DNA of 64,000 bases from Tractidigestivibacter scatoligenes (lineage in GTDB: Bacteria; Actinomycetota; Coriobacteriia; Coriobacteriales; Atopobiaceae), in contig NZ_LOJF01000001.1 in assembly GCF_001494635.1 (NCBI RefSeq), positions 806,001 through 870,000 on the forward strand, read 5' to 3'. The stretch's first letter is position 1. Each line of letters starts with the position of its first letter. A model generated the notes under the pieces. That model was not told where the DNA came from and ran no database searches. It was given only the letters and a program-made list of their open reading frames with translations. Positions 51,851 through 58,659 of the stretch are shown here, in pieces. The position numbers were made by a program, and so were the translations under genes.

Positions 51851-52561
51851 GTGTTTGGAATTGGAGAGTCAGAGCTCGCTCTCATCCTGCTCTTCGCGTT
51901 CCTCATCTTTGGGCCTGACAAGCTGCCCGGGATGGGTCGCACCATCGGCCGCGCACTGCGGCAGTTCAGAAACGCCCAGGAGGGCTTCACACAGGTGGTT
52001 CAGACCGAGATCGTGGATCCCGCGACCGAGGCCATGAGCGACACGCCCAAGAAGCCCAACCGCAAGCGCAGTGAGGAGGAGGACGCAGACATCGAGGGCT
52101 CCGGCTCCTCCAAGTCCACCCCCAAGACCGAGACGTTCGCCGAGCGCAAGAAGCGCCTTGAGGCCGAGCGTGCCGCGGCCGAGAAGGCCAAGGCAGACGC
52201 CGCAGCCGCCGAGAAGGCCCCCGAGGCCAGCGCCGACGCCGACAGCGACGCCGACGCCGATGCCGTGCCCGCAGCCGAGAAGCCAGCAGCAGCCGGGGAA
52301 GCAAGCGCGCCCGCGCCGGCCGAGGCACCCAAGGCCGCAGACGAGAAGCCCAAGCCCACGACGGCCGCGGACCTCTACGCGATGAGCCCCAAGCGCCGTC
52401 GCGAGCAAGAAGCCGCCGAGGCCGAGAAGACCGACGCGCCTGCACCCGAGACCGACGCACCCGCGGCCGACGCCGCTGACAGCGACACCCCCGCGGCCCC
52501 CGCGCCTAGCGACACCGTTACCGCTACAGACGGAGAGGAGGGCGGCGAGCAGCAGGCCTAG
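51851..52561 (+). CDS. tatA: TatA/TatB-type twin-arginine translocase subunit
   Basis: GTG 51851 follows GGAGGAAA. Residues 1-40 form the Tat helix and amphipathic helix: FGIGESELALILLFAFLIFG then PDKLPGMGRTIGRALRQF. The rest (about 60-236) is a long disordered acidic and Ala/Pro-rich tail (AAEKAKADAAAAEKAPEASA), much longer than in E. coli TatA. Together with tatC directly downstream it exports folded proteins. There is no separate TatB, which is usual for minimal TatAC systems in Gram-positives. Confidence 0.88.
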   Translation: MFGIGESELALILLFAFLIFGPDKLPGMGRTIGRALRQFRNAQEGFTQVVQTEIVDPATEAMSDTPKKPNRKRSEEEDADIEGSGSSKSTPKTETFAERKKRLEAERAAAEKAKADAAAAEKAPEASADADSDADADAVPAAEKPAAAGEASAPAPAEAPKAADEKPKPTTAADLYAMSPKRRREQEAAEAEKTDAPAPETDAPAADAADSDTPAAPAPSDTVTATDGEEGGEQQA

Positions 52562-52581
52562 CGCCCCGCTCCCATACCACC

Positions 52582-53370
52582 ATGCCTATTGGACCAGCAC
52601 GCATGCCCATCATGGACCACCTCGGCGAGCTTCGTCGCAGGCTCACCATCATCGTGGTCTCGCTCCTCACGGTGGCGGTCATCGTCTACTTTGCCACCCC
52701 CACCCTCATCGACCTCATGATCGACCAGATCAAGGAGGCAATGCGCGGCGGCGACCTCTACGTCCTCACCGCACTCGGCGGCTTCACCATCCGCTTCAAG
52801 GTCGCCATGTTCTTCTCGATGATCATCTGCACCCCTATCATCATCTGGGAGATCATGGCCTTCATCCTGCCAGCGCTTAAGCCCAAGGAGCGCAAGTGGG
52901 TCGTCCCCACGGTGGCAGCCCTTGTCGCCCTGTTCTTTATCGGCATGATCTTCTGCTATTACGTGATCCAGCCCGCCGCGTTTGGCTGGCTTCTCGACCA
53001 GTCCTTCGAGTTCGCCCAGAACATGGCCGACGCCGAGGACTACCTCAACATCTACATGCTGCTTGAGATTGGCTTTGGCATCGCCTTCGAGCTGCCGCTG
53101 GTGATCTTCTACCTCTCGATCCTGCACATCGTGCCGTACAAGACCTTCCGTGCCCAGTGGCGCTACATCTACGTTGGCCTCATGGTCCTCTCGGCTGTCG
53201 TCACGCCCGACGCCTCGCCCGTGACCATGCTCCTCATGTTTGCCGCGCTTATTGGTCTGTACGAGATTGCCCTGGCAATTGCCCGCAACGTCATTGTGGC
53301 GCGCGACGGCAAGCAGGCCCTCAAGTGGTCTCGCGAGGACTACGAGAACGCAGAGCTCGACAAGCTTTAA
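52582..53370 (+). CDS. tatC: TatC, twin-arginine translocase subunit
   Basis: The 262-residue protein has six membrane segments and TatC hallmarks: MDHLGELRRRLTIIVVSLL at the start, ALGGFTIRFKVAMFFSMIIC, PALKPKERKWV and LSAVVTPDASPVTMLLM. It recognises twin-arginine signal peptides. It lies 20 bp after tatA. The topoisomerase gene follows after 44 bp. Confidence 0.95.
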   Translation: MPIGPARMPIMDHLGELRRRLTIIVVSLLTVAVIVYFATPTLIDLMIDQIKEAMRGGDLYVLTALGGFTIRFKVAMFFSMIICTPIIIWEIMAFILPALKPKERKWVVPTVAALVALFFIGMIFCYYVIQPAAFGWLLDQSFEFAQNMADAEDYLNIYMLLEIGFGIAFELPLVIFYLSILHIVPYKTFRAQWRYIYVGLMVLSAVVTPDASPVTMLLMFAALIGLYEIALAIARNVIVARDGKQALKWSREDYENAELDKL

Positions 53371-53414
53371 ACTAGGGGGACTCTGCCGTCACGAAGCAAG
53401 CGAGGTAATGATCT

Positions 53415-55976
53415 TTGATCCTTGTCGTCACCGAGAAGAACGATGCCGCCCAGCAGATTGCCAGGCTCCTCTCCGAGTCCGGCAAGCCCAAGGCGGACAA
53501 GGTCTACAACACGCCCATCTACCGCTTTAGGAAGGGCGGGGAGGACTGGGTGACCATAGGCCTGCGCGGCCACATCATGCAGCCGGACTTCCCTCCCGAG
53601 CTCAAGTTTGACCCACAGGAGGGCTGGTACGGCCTCACCGCCGAGGGCGAGCACCTGCCGGCAGATGTGCCTGACGGCCTTGCTCGTCCGCCCTTTGCCA
53701 CCAAGCGCAAGCCCTTCCTGGCCGACGGCGTGGACATCAAGGGTTGGAAGATCCCGAGCCTGCCGTACCTGGTGTGGGCGCCCATCGAGAAGCTCCCCGC
53801 CGAGAAGGAGATCATCCGCTCGCTCAAGAACCTTGCCAAGAAGGCGGATTCAGTCATTATCGGCACGGACTTCGACCGCGAGGGCGAGCTCATTGGCTCT
53901 GATGCGCTCAAGCAGATCCTCTCGGTGGCGCCAGACGTGAATGTCTCTCGCGCACGCTACTCCGCCTTCACCAAGGCCGAGATAGATCACGCGTTCGACA
54001 ACCTGGTGGCGCTCGACCAGGACCTTGCAGACGCGGGCGAGAGCCGCCAGCACATCGACCTCATTTGGGGCGCCGTGCTCACGCGCTACCTCACCTGCGT
54101 GCGCTTTGGCGGCCTGGGCAACACGCGCTCGGCCGGTCGCGTGCAGACGCCCACGCTTGCCCTGGTGGTTGAGCGCGAGCGCGAGCGCATGGCCTTTGTG
54201 CCCGAGGACTACTGGGTCCTCTCGGGCGAGGCCACTCACGCGGACTCCGACCCATTCCGCATCACGCACGCCACCGCGCGCTTCACCGATCATGACGCTG
54301 CCGAGAAGGCCTATGGCCACGTGCGCGACGCGAAGACCGCCACGGTGCGCGCGGTCACGCGCAAGAGCCGCCGCGTGAACCCGCCAGTGCCCTTCAATAC
54401 CACGTCCATGCAGGCAGCCGCGGCGGCCGAGGGCATCTCGCCCGCGCGCGCCATGCGCCTGGCCGAGTCGCTCTACATGGACGGCCTCATCTCGTACCCG
54501 CGCGTGGACAACACCGTCTACCCGTCGTCGCTCGACCTGCGCGAGTGCGTGCGCACGCTCTCCTCGGTGCCGCAGTTTGCGCCCACATGCAAGGCGCTTC
54601 TCGGCCAGGGGACGCTCCATGCCACGCGTGGCAAGCAGGAGACCACCGACCACCCGCCCATCTATCCCACCGGCGCCGCCAACCCGGACAACTTGCAGCC
54701 GGCGGAGTGGAAGCTCTACAACCTCATTGCGCGCCGCTTCCTGGCCACGCTCATGGGGCCGGCAACCATCGAGGGCACCAAGGTCGAGCTGGACGTTGCC
54801 GGCGAGCCCTTTGTTGCCACTGGCAACGTGCTGGCTGTGCCGGGGTTCCGTGCTATTTACCCTTACGGTCTCAAGAAGGACGACCAGCTGCCTGAGCTCA
54901 ACGAGGGCGATGTGTGCGATGTGACCTCCATGGCCCTGGACGCCAAGCAGACCGAGCCGCCCGCGCGCTACAGCCAGGGCAAGCTCATCCAGGAGATGGA
55001 GAAGCGCGGGCTGGGTACCAAGTCCACGCGCGCCTCGATCATCCAGCGCCTCTACGACGTGAAGTACCTCAAGAACGATCCCGCCGAGCCCAGCAAGCTG
55101 GGGATGGCCATTATCGACGCGCTTACCAGCTACGCGCCGCGCATCACCACGCCCGAGATGACCGCCGAGCTCGAGGGTGACATGACCAAGGTTGCCGAGG
55201 GCGTGGATACCCAGGCGCAGGTCGTCGACCACTCGCGCGCGCTTCTCGCCGGCATGATGGACGGTCTCATCGACCACAAGGACGACCTCTCCGAGGCCAT
55301 CGCCGACGCCGTGACCGCTGACGCCAAGATTGGCGTGTGCCCCAAGTGCGGACGCGACCTGGTGGTGAAGACGTCTGCCAAGACGCGCGGGAGCTTTGCC
55401 GGCTGCATGGGCTGGCCGGACTGCGACGTGACGTACCCGCTGCCCAAGGGCCGTATCGAGCCCATCGAGGGCGAGGCGGGCGTGTGCCCGGAGTGCGGTG
55501 CGCCGCGCGTGAAGGTGCATCCGTTCCGCAACCGTCCGTACGAGACGTGCATCAATCCGGCGTGCCCCACCAACCGCGAGCCCGACATCGTGGTGGGGGA
55601 GTGCGCGGCGTGCAAGGCGGCCGGTCGTCACGGCGACCTGGTGGCGCACAAGTCCGAGAAGAGCGGAAAGCGCTTCATTCGCTGCACTAACTACGACGAG
55701 TGCGGTACGAGCTACCCCCTGCCGCAGCGCGGCGAGCTGCACGCCACGGGCGAGACCTGCCCGGAATGCGGTGCACCCATCGTCGAGGTGGTGACGCAGC
55801 GCGGGCCGTGGCGCATCTGTGTGAACATGGACTGCCCGAGCAGGGAGAAGAAGGCCGCCGCCAGCACGCGCGGTGCGCGCGGTGTGCGCGGGGCCGCAGG
55901 GCGCAGCAAGGCCGCGGGGCGAAGCGGGGCCGCGGGGCGTAGTGGCGCGAGCACCTCTCGGCGCAAGAAGGCGTAG
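53415..55976 (+). CDS. type IA DNA topoisomerase, archaeal-like
   Basis: The frame starts at TTG 53415 (MILVVTEKNDAAQQIARLL) with AGCGAGG about ten bases before it. The 853-residue enzyme has the Toprim metal site (IIGTDFDREGELIGSDAL), ALTRYLTCVRFGG-like core, NTRSAGRVQTPTLALVVERE, the catalytic Tyr361 in ISYPRVDNTVYP, and QGKLIQEMEKRGLGTKSTRA. The C-terminus has three or four zinc ribbons (CPKCGRD, CPECGAP, CAACKAAGRH, CPECGAPI) and a basic Gly/Ala/Arg tail. The overall form resembles archaeal topoisomerase I rather than bacterial TopA; it relaxes negative supercoils through a 5'-phosphotyrosine link. Confidence 0.9.
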   Translation: MILVVTEKNDAAQQIARLLSESGKPKADKVYNTPIYRFRKGGEDWVTIGLRGHIMQPDFPPELKFDPQEGWYGLTAEGEHLPADVPDGLARPPFATKRKPFLADGVDIKGWKIPSLPYLVWAPIEKLPAEKEIIRSLKNLAKKADSVIIGTDFDREGELIGSDALKQILSVAPDVNVSRARYSAFTKAEIDHAFDNLVALDQDLADAGESRQHIDLIWGAVLTRYLTCVRFGGLGNTRSAGRVQTPTLALVVERERERMAFVPEDYWVLSGEATHADSDPFRITHATARFTDHDAAEKAYGHVRDAKTATVRAVTRKSRRVNPPVPFNTTSMQAAAAAEGISPARAMRLAESLYMDGLISYPRVDNTVYPSSLDLRECVRTLSSVPQFAPTCKALLGQGTLHATRGKQETTDHPPIYPTGAANPDNLQPAEWKLYNLIARRFLATLMGPATIEGTKVELDVAGEPFVATGNVLAVPGFRAIYPYGLKKDDQLPELNEGDVCDVTSMALDAKQTEPPARYSQGKLIQEMEKRGLGTKSTRASIIQRLYDVKYLKNDPAEPSKLGMAIIDALTSYAPRITTPEMTAELEGDMTKVAEGVDTQAQVVDHSRALLAGMMDGLIDHKDDLSEAIADAVTADAKIGVCPKCGRDLVVKTSAKTRGSFAGCMGWPDCDVTYPLPKGRIEPIEGEAGVCPECGAPRVKVHPFRNRPYETCINPACPTNREPDIVVGECAACKAAGRHGDLVAHKSEKSGKRFIRCTNYDECGTSYPLPQRGELHATGETCPECGAPIVEVVTQRGPWRICVNMDCPSREKKAAASTRGARGVRGAAGRSKAAGRSGAAGRSGASTSRRKKA

Positions 55977-56006
55977 CGGAGGTCGGGGTAGCGGTCACCT
56001 TTCGCC

Positions 56007-56336
56007 TTGTTGGCGCCGCAGCTCCTTGCGACGCAGAACGCGGCCAGCGTGTTTGCCTTCCTCGCTGTTGGCTTCTGCCTGATGGGCGGCCTGTTTGGGC
56101 CGTGTGGCGCCTACCTGCCCGAGCTCTTCCCGGCAAACGTGCGCTACTCTGGCTCCGGCCTGGCATACAACCTCTCGTCGATCCTGGGCGGCGCGTTTGC
56201 GCCTACCATCGCGATTGCGCTGGTGCTTGCGTTTGGCATCCAGGGCGTGGGCTGGTACCTTCTCGCGATGTCCGTGGTTGCGCTTGTCGCGCTGCTGCTC
56301 ATCAAGGAGAGCAAGGACATGGAGTTCGAGGCGTAG
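56007..56336 (+). pseudogene. C-terminal remnant of an MHS-family MFS transporter
   Basis: The sequence codes the last ~105 residues of a metabolite:H+ symporter: GFCLMGGLFGPCGAYLPELF, PANVRYSGSGLAYNLSSILG and GAFAPTIAIALVLAF are typical of the penultimate helices of ShiA/ProP-like proteins. The N-terminal three quarters are absent; the upstream base is the topoisomerase gene end, 30 bp away. A hairpin terminator follows. This is a 5'-deleted gene, unlikely to be functional. Confidence 0.75.
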
Positions 56337-56371
56337 GTTATTGGCACTCGGCTCTTGCGATTGTTGCGACG

Positions 56372-56410
56372 ACCCGCCGTTGGGCACTTTGCCCGACGGC
56401 GGGTTATTCT
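56372..56410 (+). terminator. intrinsic terminator
   Basis: ACCCGCCGTTGGGC (56372-56385) pairs with GCCCGACGGCGGGT (56391-56404, one G-U pair) around ACTTT and is followed by TATTCTTT. It ends the MFS remnant. Confidence 0.75.
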
Positions 56411-56461
56411 TTGTGGGTGCAGCTGTGCCGAGAAATGCCGCTGCTCCGCGGGGTCGCTGTC

Positions 56462-56550
56462 CTTCTCGGAAATGGCGCTGCTCTCTCAAATAGCCTGCAC
56501 AATTCGATCGTTTAGAGGGGCCTAACCAATCGGAAAATGCGGGGGGTCGC
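56462..56550. repeat. repeat with TTTAGAGGGGCCTAACC motif, copy 1
   Basis: Contains CGATCGTTTAGAGGGGCCT then AACCAATCGGAAAATGCGG. The same arrangement occurs twice at 57327-57471. This copy lacks the GATGCCGC arms. Confidence 0.6.
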
Positions 56551-56557
56551 AGACTGC

Positions 56558-56935
56558 CTATAGTCCCTGTCCATCTGCCGCGTTGAGTGCTGCTTGCAGC
56601 GCCACACGGTCCCGCTCCGTGAGCGTTCCCAGGGGAGTATCGCGAAGCACGTCGGCGCGTGAAACCTGGAAGAGCGGCACAACCTGGGCACGCGACGGGC
56701 GCAACAGGCCCTCGACCTGCCAGTCGGCGAGCTCGCAGTACAAGTAGCGCTCCTGAGGAACCGCGCTTGTGACCTTTGCAGCCACGACGGCAGAGACGCG
56801 CTCGTCGATAATGACGATTGGGCGCACCTTTCCTACGTCTGGATGGTCAGCGAAACGCACGTAAGCGAGCCAGATCTCCCAGGGGCGCGGATCCAGTCTG
56901 CTCGTCCTTATGGCACTATCCGACGAGCCTGTCAT
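56558..56935 (-). CDS. PemK/MazF-family toxin
   Basis: ATG 56935 lies inside the antitoxin gene (20-base overlap). The 125-residue product has the MazF-type start PRPWEIWLAYVRFADHPDVG, then KVRPIVIIDE (R-P-I/V strand), AAKVTSAVPQERYLYCEL and LRPSRAQVVPLFQVSR. MazF toxins cut mRNA at short sites. An upstream longer frame is not needed; the overlap start fits operon design. Confidence 0.8.
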   Translation of the reverse strand: MTGSSDSAIRTSRLDPRPWEIWLAYVRFADHPDVGKVRPIVIIDERVSAVVAAKVTSAVPQERYLYCELADWQVEGLLRPSRAQVVPLFQVSRADVLRDTPLGTLTERDRVALQAALNAADGQGL

Positions 56936-57200
56936 AGATGCCGTCCTCCTCATTGTCCATATCATCGGGTAGGACGCTGGAGCCGTAGGCCGGATCTGCC
57001 GGCAATACCGTGGAGGCCTTGTAGACGGGCCTGGGCTCGGGACGCATGTCGAAGGGGAGTCCGCCCACCTCAATCGATTTAATCAGGAATGTATTAACGG
57101 CGTCCGAGAGGCTCATTCCCCAGCGGGCGTAGACCTCTGATGCCTCCGACTTGATCTGAGGCTCGACGTACGACTTAACTTCTGCCGTCCTTGAAGCCAT
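56916..57200 (-). CDS. RelB/DinJ-type antitoxin
   Basis: The 94-residue protein has MASRTAEVKSYVEPQIKSEA and VYARWGMSLSDAVNTFLIKS, the ribbon-helix-helix dimer typical of RelB/DinJ antitoxins, followed by an acidic, proline-rich toxin-binding tail (LPADPAYGSSVLPDDMDNEE). GGAGG lies five bases before ATG 57200. It would repress its own operon and neutralise the MazF-like toxin. RelB paired with a MazF-type toxin is a mixed but known combination. Confidence 0.82.
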   Translation of the reverse strand: MASRTAEVKSYVEPQIKSEASEVYARWGMSLSDAVNTFLIKSIEVGGLPFDMRPEPRPVYKASTVLPADPAYGSSVLPDDMDNEEDGIYDRLVG

Positions 57201-57220
57201 GGAATCCTCCAATGCTGGAC

Positions 57221-57240
57221 CTAGTTTAGTACTAGTTTAT
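57221..57240 (-). promoter_or_regulatory. operator-like direct repeats in the TA promoter
   Basis: CTAGTTT at 57221-57227 and 57232-57238 are direct repeats 11 bp apart, one helical turn, and overlap TATAAACT on the minus strand, a likely -10 region. This suits ribbon-helix-helix binding by the antitoxin. Confidence 0.55.
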
Positions 57241-57326
57241 ACCCTGTCCTGCGGACGTCTATATTAACCACCTATGGCAATAGATGATGTTCAGGGGATA
57301 TAGATGGAAGGCAGAGCTCTGCAGTC

Positions 57327-57471
57327 CTTCTCGGCAATGCCGCGTGATTTCGCCGGTTAGGAAATTTCCGAACGTTTAAGGGGGTCTAACCGTTCGGAAT
57401 ACGCGGCATTGCTGCGATGCCGCGCAATCTCGCCATTTAGAGGTGCCTAACCGTTCGGAATGTGCGGCATC
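57327..57471. repeat. two further copies of the TTTAGAGG-CCTAACC element, palindromic arms
   Basis: Unit A has arms CAATGCCGCGT (57335-57345) and ACGCGGCATTG (57401-57411) plus inner TTCCGAACG/CGTTCGGAA (57366-57374, 57391-57399). Unit B has GATGCCGC (57416-57423) and GCGGCATC (57464-57471). Both contain CTAACCGTTCGGAAT. They lie in tandem in the 57240-57600 gap, which has no gene that I can support. Confidence 0.75.
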
Positions 57472-57618
57472 CGCATGAAGGAGCTGTCGAGAAGCTCCAA
57501 CGCCTCGCTGCTCTCGCTGCAATGTGTGTCGCTTCTCGCACATTCCCGTCCGAATGGGCTAGAAACAAACACATTACAGACATCCTACCTGCACTTTTGT
57601 AGCAATAGTTAAAAAGAG

Positions 57619-57660
57619 TTGACTTTTCGGGCAATTCGCAGCAAGTTAACCATATACTAC
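57619..57660 (+). promoter_or_regulatory. promoter region and metal-box-like motif upstream of feoA
   Basis: TTGACT (57619-57624) is a good -35-like box and TATACT (57653-57658) a -10-like box, but they lie 28 bases apart, too far to be one promoter. Overlapping the latter is AGCAAGTTAACCA (57640-57652), a 13-mer that recurs exactly at 58498-58510 before feoB. The GTTAACC core resembles half of a DtxR-type iron box. Confidence 0.45.
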
Positions 57661-57688
57661 TTGTGAGTTAGCTATGGACAACTCGTGC

Positions 57689-57783
57689 GGCCAGCCGGGA
57701 AGGTGATGGCCAGCCGGGAAGGCGATGGCCAACCGGGACGGCTACGGACAGCCGAGAAAGCCGCGGAGAGCCGAGAAGGGAGT
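57689..57783 (+). repeat. five degenerate 19-bp tandem repeats in the feoA leader
   Basis: Units begin at 57689, 57708, 57727, 57746 and 57765. The first two, GGCCAGCCGGGAAGGTGAT and its copy, differ by one base; the others drift. The last unit ends in GAGAAGGGAG, which is the ribosome site of feoA. Confidence 0.85.
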
Positions 57784-57787
57784 TGCG

Positions 57788-58099
57788 ATGTCGACCATGG
57801 AGGCTGATGCCGCAATGACAGGCAGCAACCCCGCCAGCCGGGCGGGTGCGCGCGTGGAGGCAGCGACCACCGGGAGGGGCGCCCAGCTCCCCCTGGCAAT
57901 GGTGAGCGAAGGCGAGACGATCCGCGTCCTTAAGGTGCGCGGCGGCGCCACGCTGCGCCAGCACCTCTCTGAGATGGGCTTCGTCGAGGGCGCCGAGGTC
58001 AAGGTCGTCTCGCGCGTGAACGGTGACGTGGTGGTAAGCGTCAAGGGCTCCACCTTTGGCATCGGCCGCGACATGGCCATGCGCATCGTCACGTACTAG
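57788..58099 (+). CDS. feoA: FeoA, first copy
   Basis: The 103-residue protein has a 35-residue N-terminal extension and then the SH3-like FeoA domain: VSEGETIRVLKVRGGATLRQ, HLSEMGFVEGAEVKVVS and GSTFGIGRDMAMRIV. FeoA is a small cytosolic partner of the FeoB ferrous iron channel. The start (ATG 57788) lies just after the 19-bp tandem repeats. Confidence 0.9.
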   Translation: MSTMEADAAMTGSNPASRAGARVEAATTGRGAQLPLAMVSEGETIRVLKVRGGATLRQHLSEMGFVEGAEVKVVSRVNGDVVVSVKGSTFGIGRDMAMRIVTY

Positions 58100-58194
58100 C
58101 ACCGGCGCCGGCGCCGCACGCCGGTCCGCAATCGCAACCGTCTATCAACCGCCGCGGGTGCGCTTGTCGCCCGCGACACAAAGAAAGGGAGAGC

Positions 58195-58449
58195 ATGGCA
58201 AGTCTCAAGGACGTGCGCGTGGGGGAGACCTGCACGGTCTCGAAGCTCAGTGGCACGGGCGCCATCAAACGTCGAATCATGGACATGGGCATCACCAAGG
58301 GCACGCACATCTACGTGCGCAAAGTTGCGCCCCTGGGCGATCCCATCGAGGTCACCGTGCGCGGCTACGAGCTGTCGCTGCGCAAGGACGAGGCCTCCTG
58401 CGTCGAGGTCACGGACGTGGCGAAGGCAGCTGCCCAGGGCGTCGCATAA
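58195..58449 (+). CDS. feoA: FeoA, second copy
   Basis: The 84-residue protein (MASLKDVRVGETCTVSKLSG, RRIMDMGITKGTHIYVRKVA, GYELSLRKDEASCVEV) is a standard FeoA domain and more canonical than the first copy. AAAGAAAGGGAG precedes the ATG. Two FeoA genes before FeoB is a known arrangement in Gram-positive anaerobes. Confidence 0.93.
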   Translation: MASLKDVRVGETCTVSKLSGTGAIKRRIMDMGITKGTHIYVRKVAPLGDPIEVTVRGYELSLRKDEASCVEVTDVAKAAAQGVA

Positions 58450-58469
58450 CAGGCAGCGTTGAGAGTACC

Positions 58470-58491
58470 GGGGGCACAGGCCCCCATGTTT
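58470..58491 (+). terminator. hairpin between feoA and feoB
   Basis: GGGGGC (58470-58475) pairs with GCCCCC (58480-58485) around ACAG, followed by ATGTTTTGG. It may partly end the feoA message, with feoB having its own control at 58498-58530. Confidence 0.55.
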
Positions 58492-58497
58492 TGGCCT

Positions 58498-58546
58498 AGC
58501 AAGTTAACCAAAACTAACAATTAGCACCACGCGGGTAACAGTTAGC
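58498..58546 (+). promoter_or_regulatory. metal-box-like motif upstream of feoB
   Basis: AGCAAGTTAACCA (58498-58510) repeats the feoA motif, then ACTAACAATTAG and GTAACAGTTAGCC follow, several GTTA/TAAC half-sites in both directions. This is compatible with a DtxR/IdeR-type or Fur-type regulator. Confidence 0.45.
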
Positions 58547-58659
58547 CGAGAGAAACTCACCGCCGCATCGCGTCGCCCGCACGCCGTCCGCCGCGTCGCC
58601 CGCATACCGTCCCTCTCGCGCACCGCAGCCCGCACACACTCAACCAGGAAAGGCAAGGC

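Noticed and set aside
53850-55742. 630-codon open frame antisense to the topoisomerase
   Set aside because: Topoisomerase motifs are intact; the antisense frame is compositionally a shadow.
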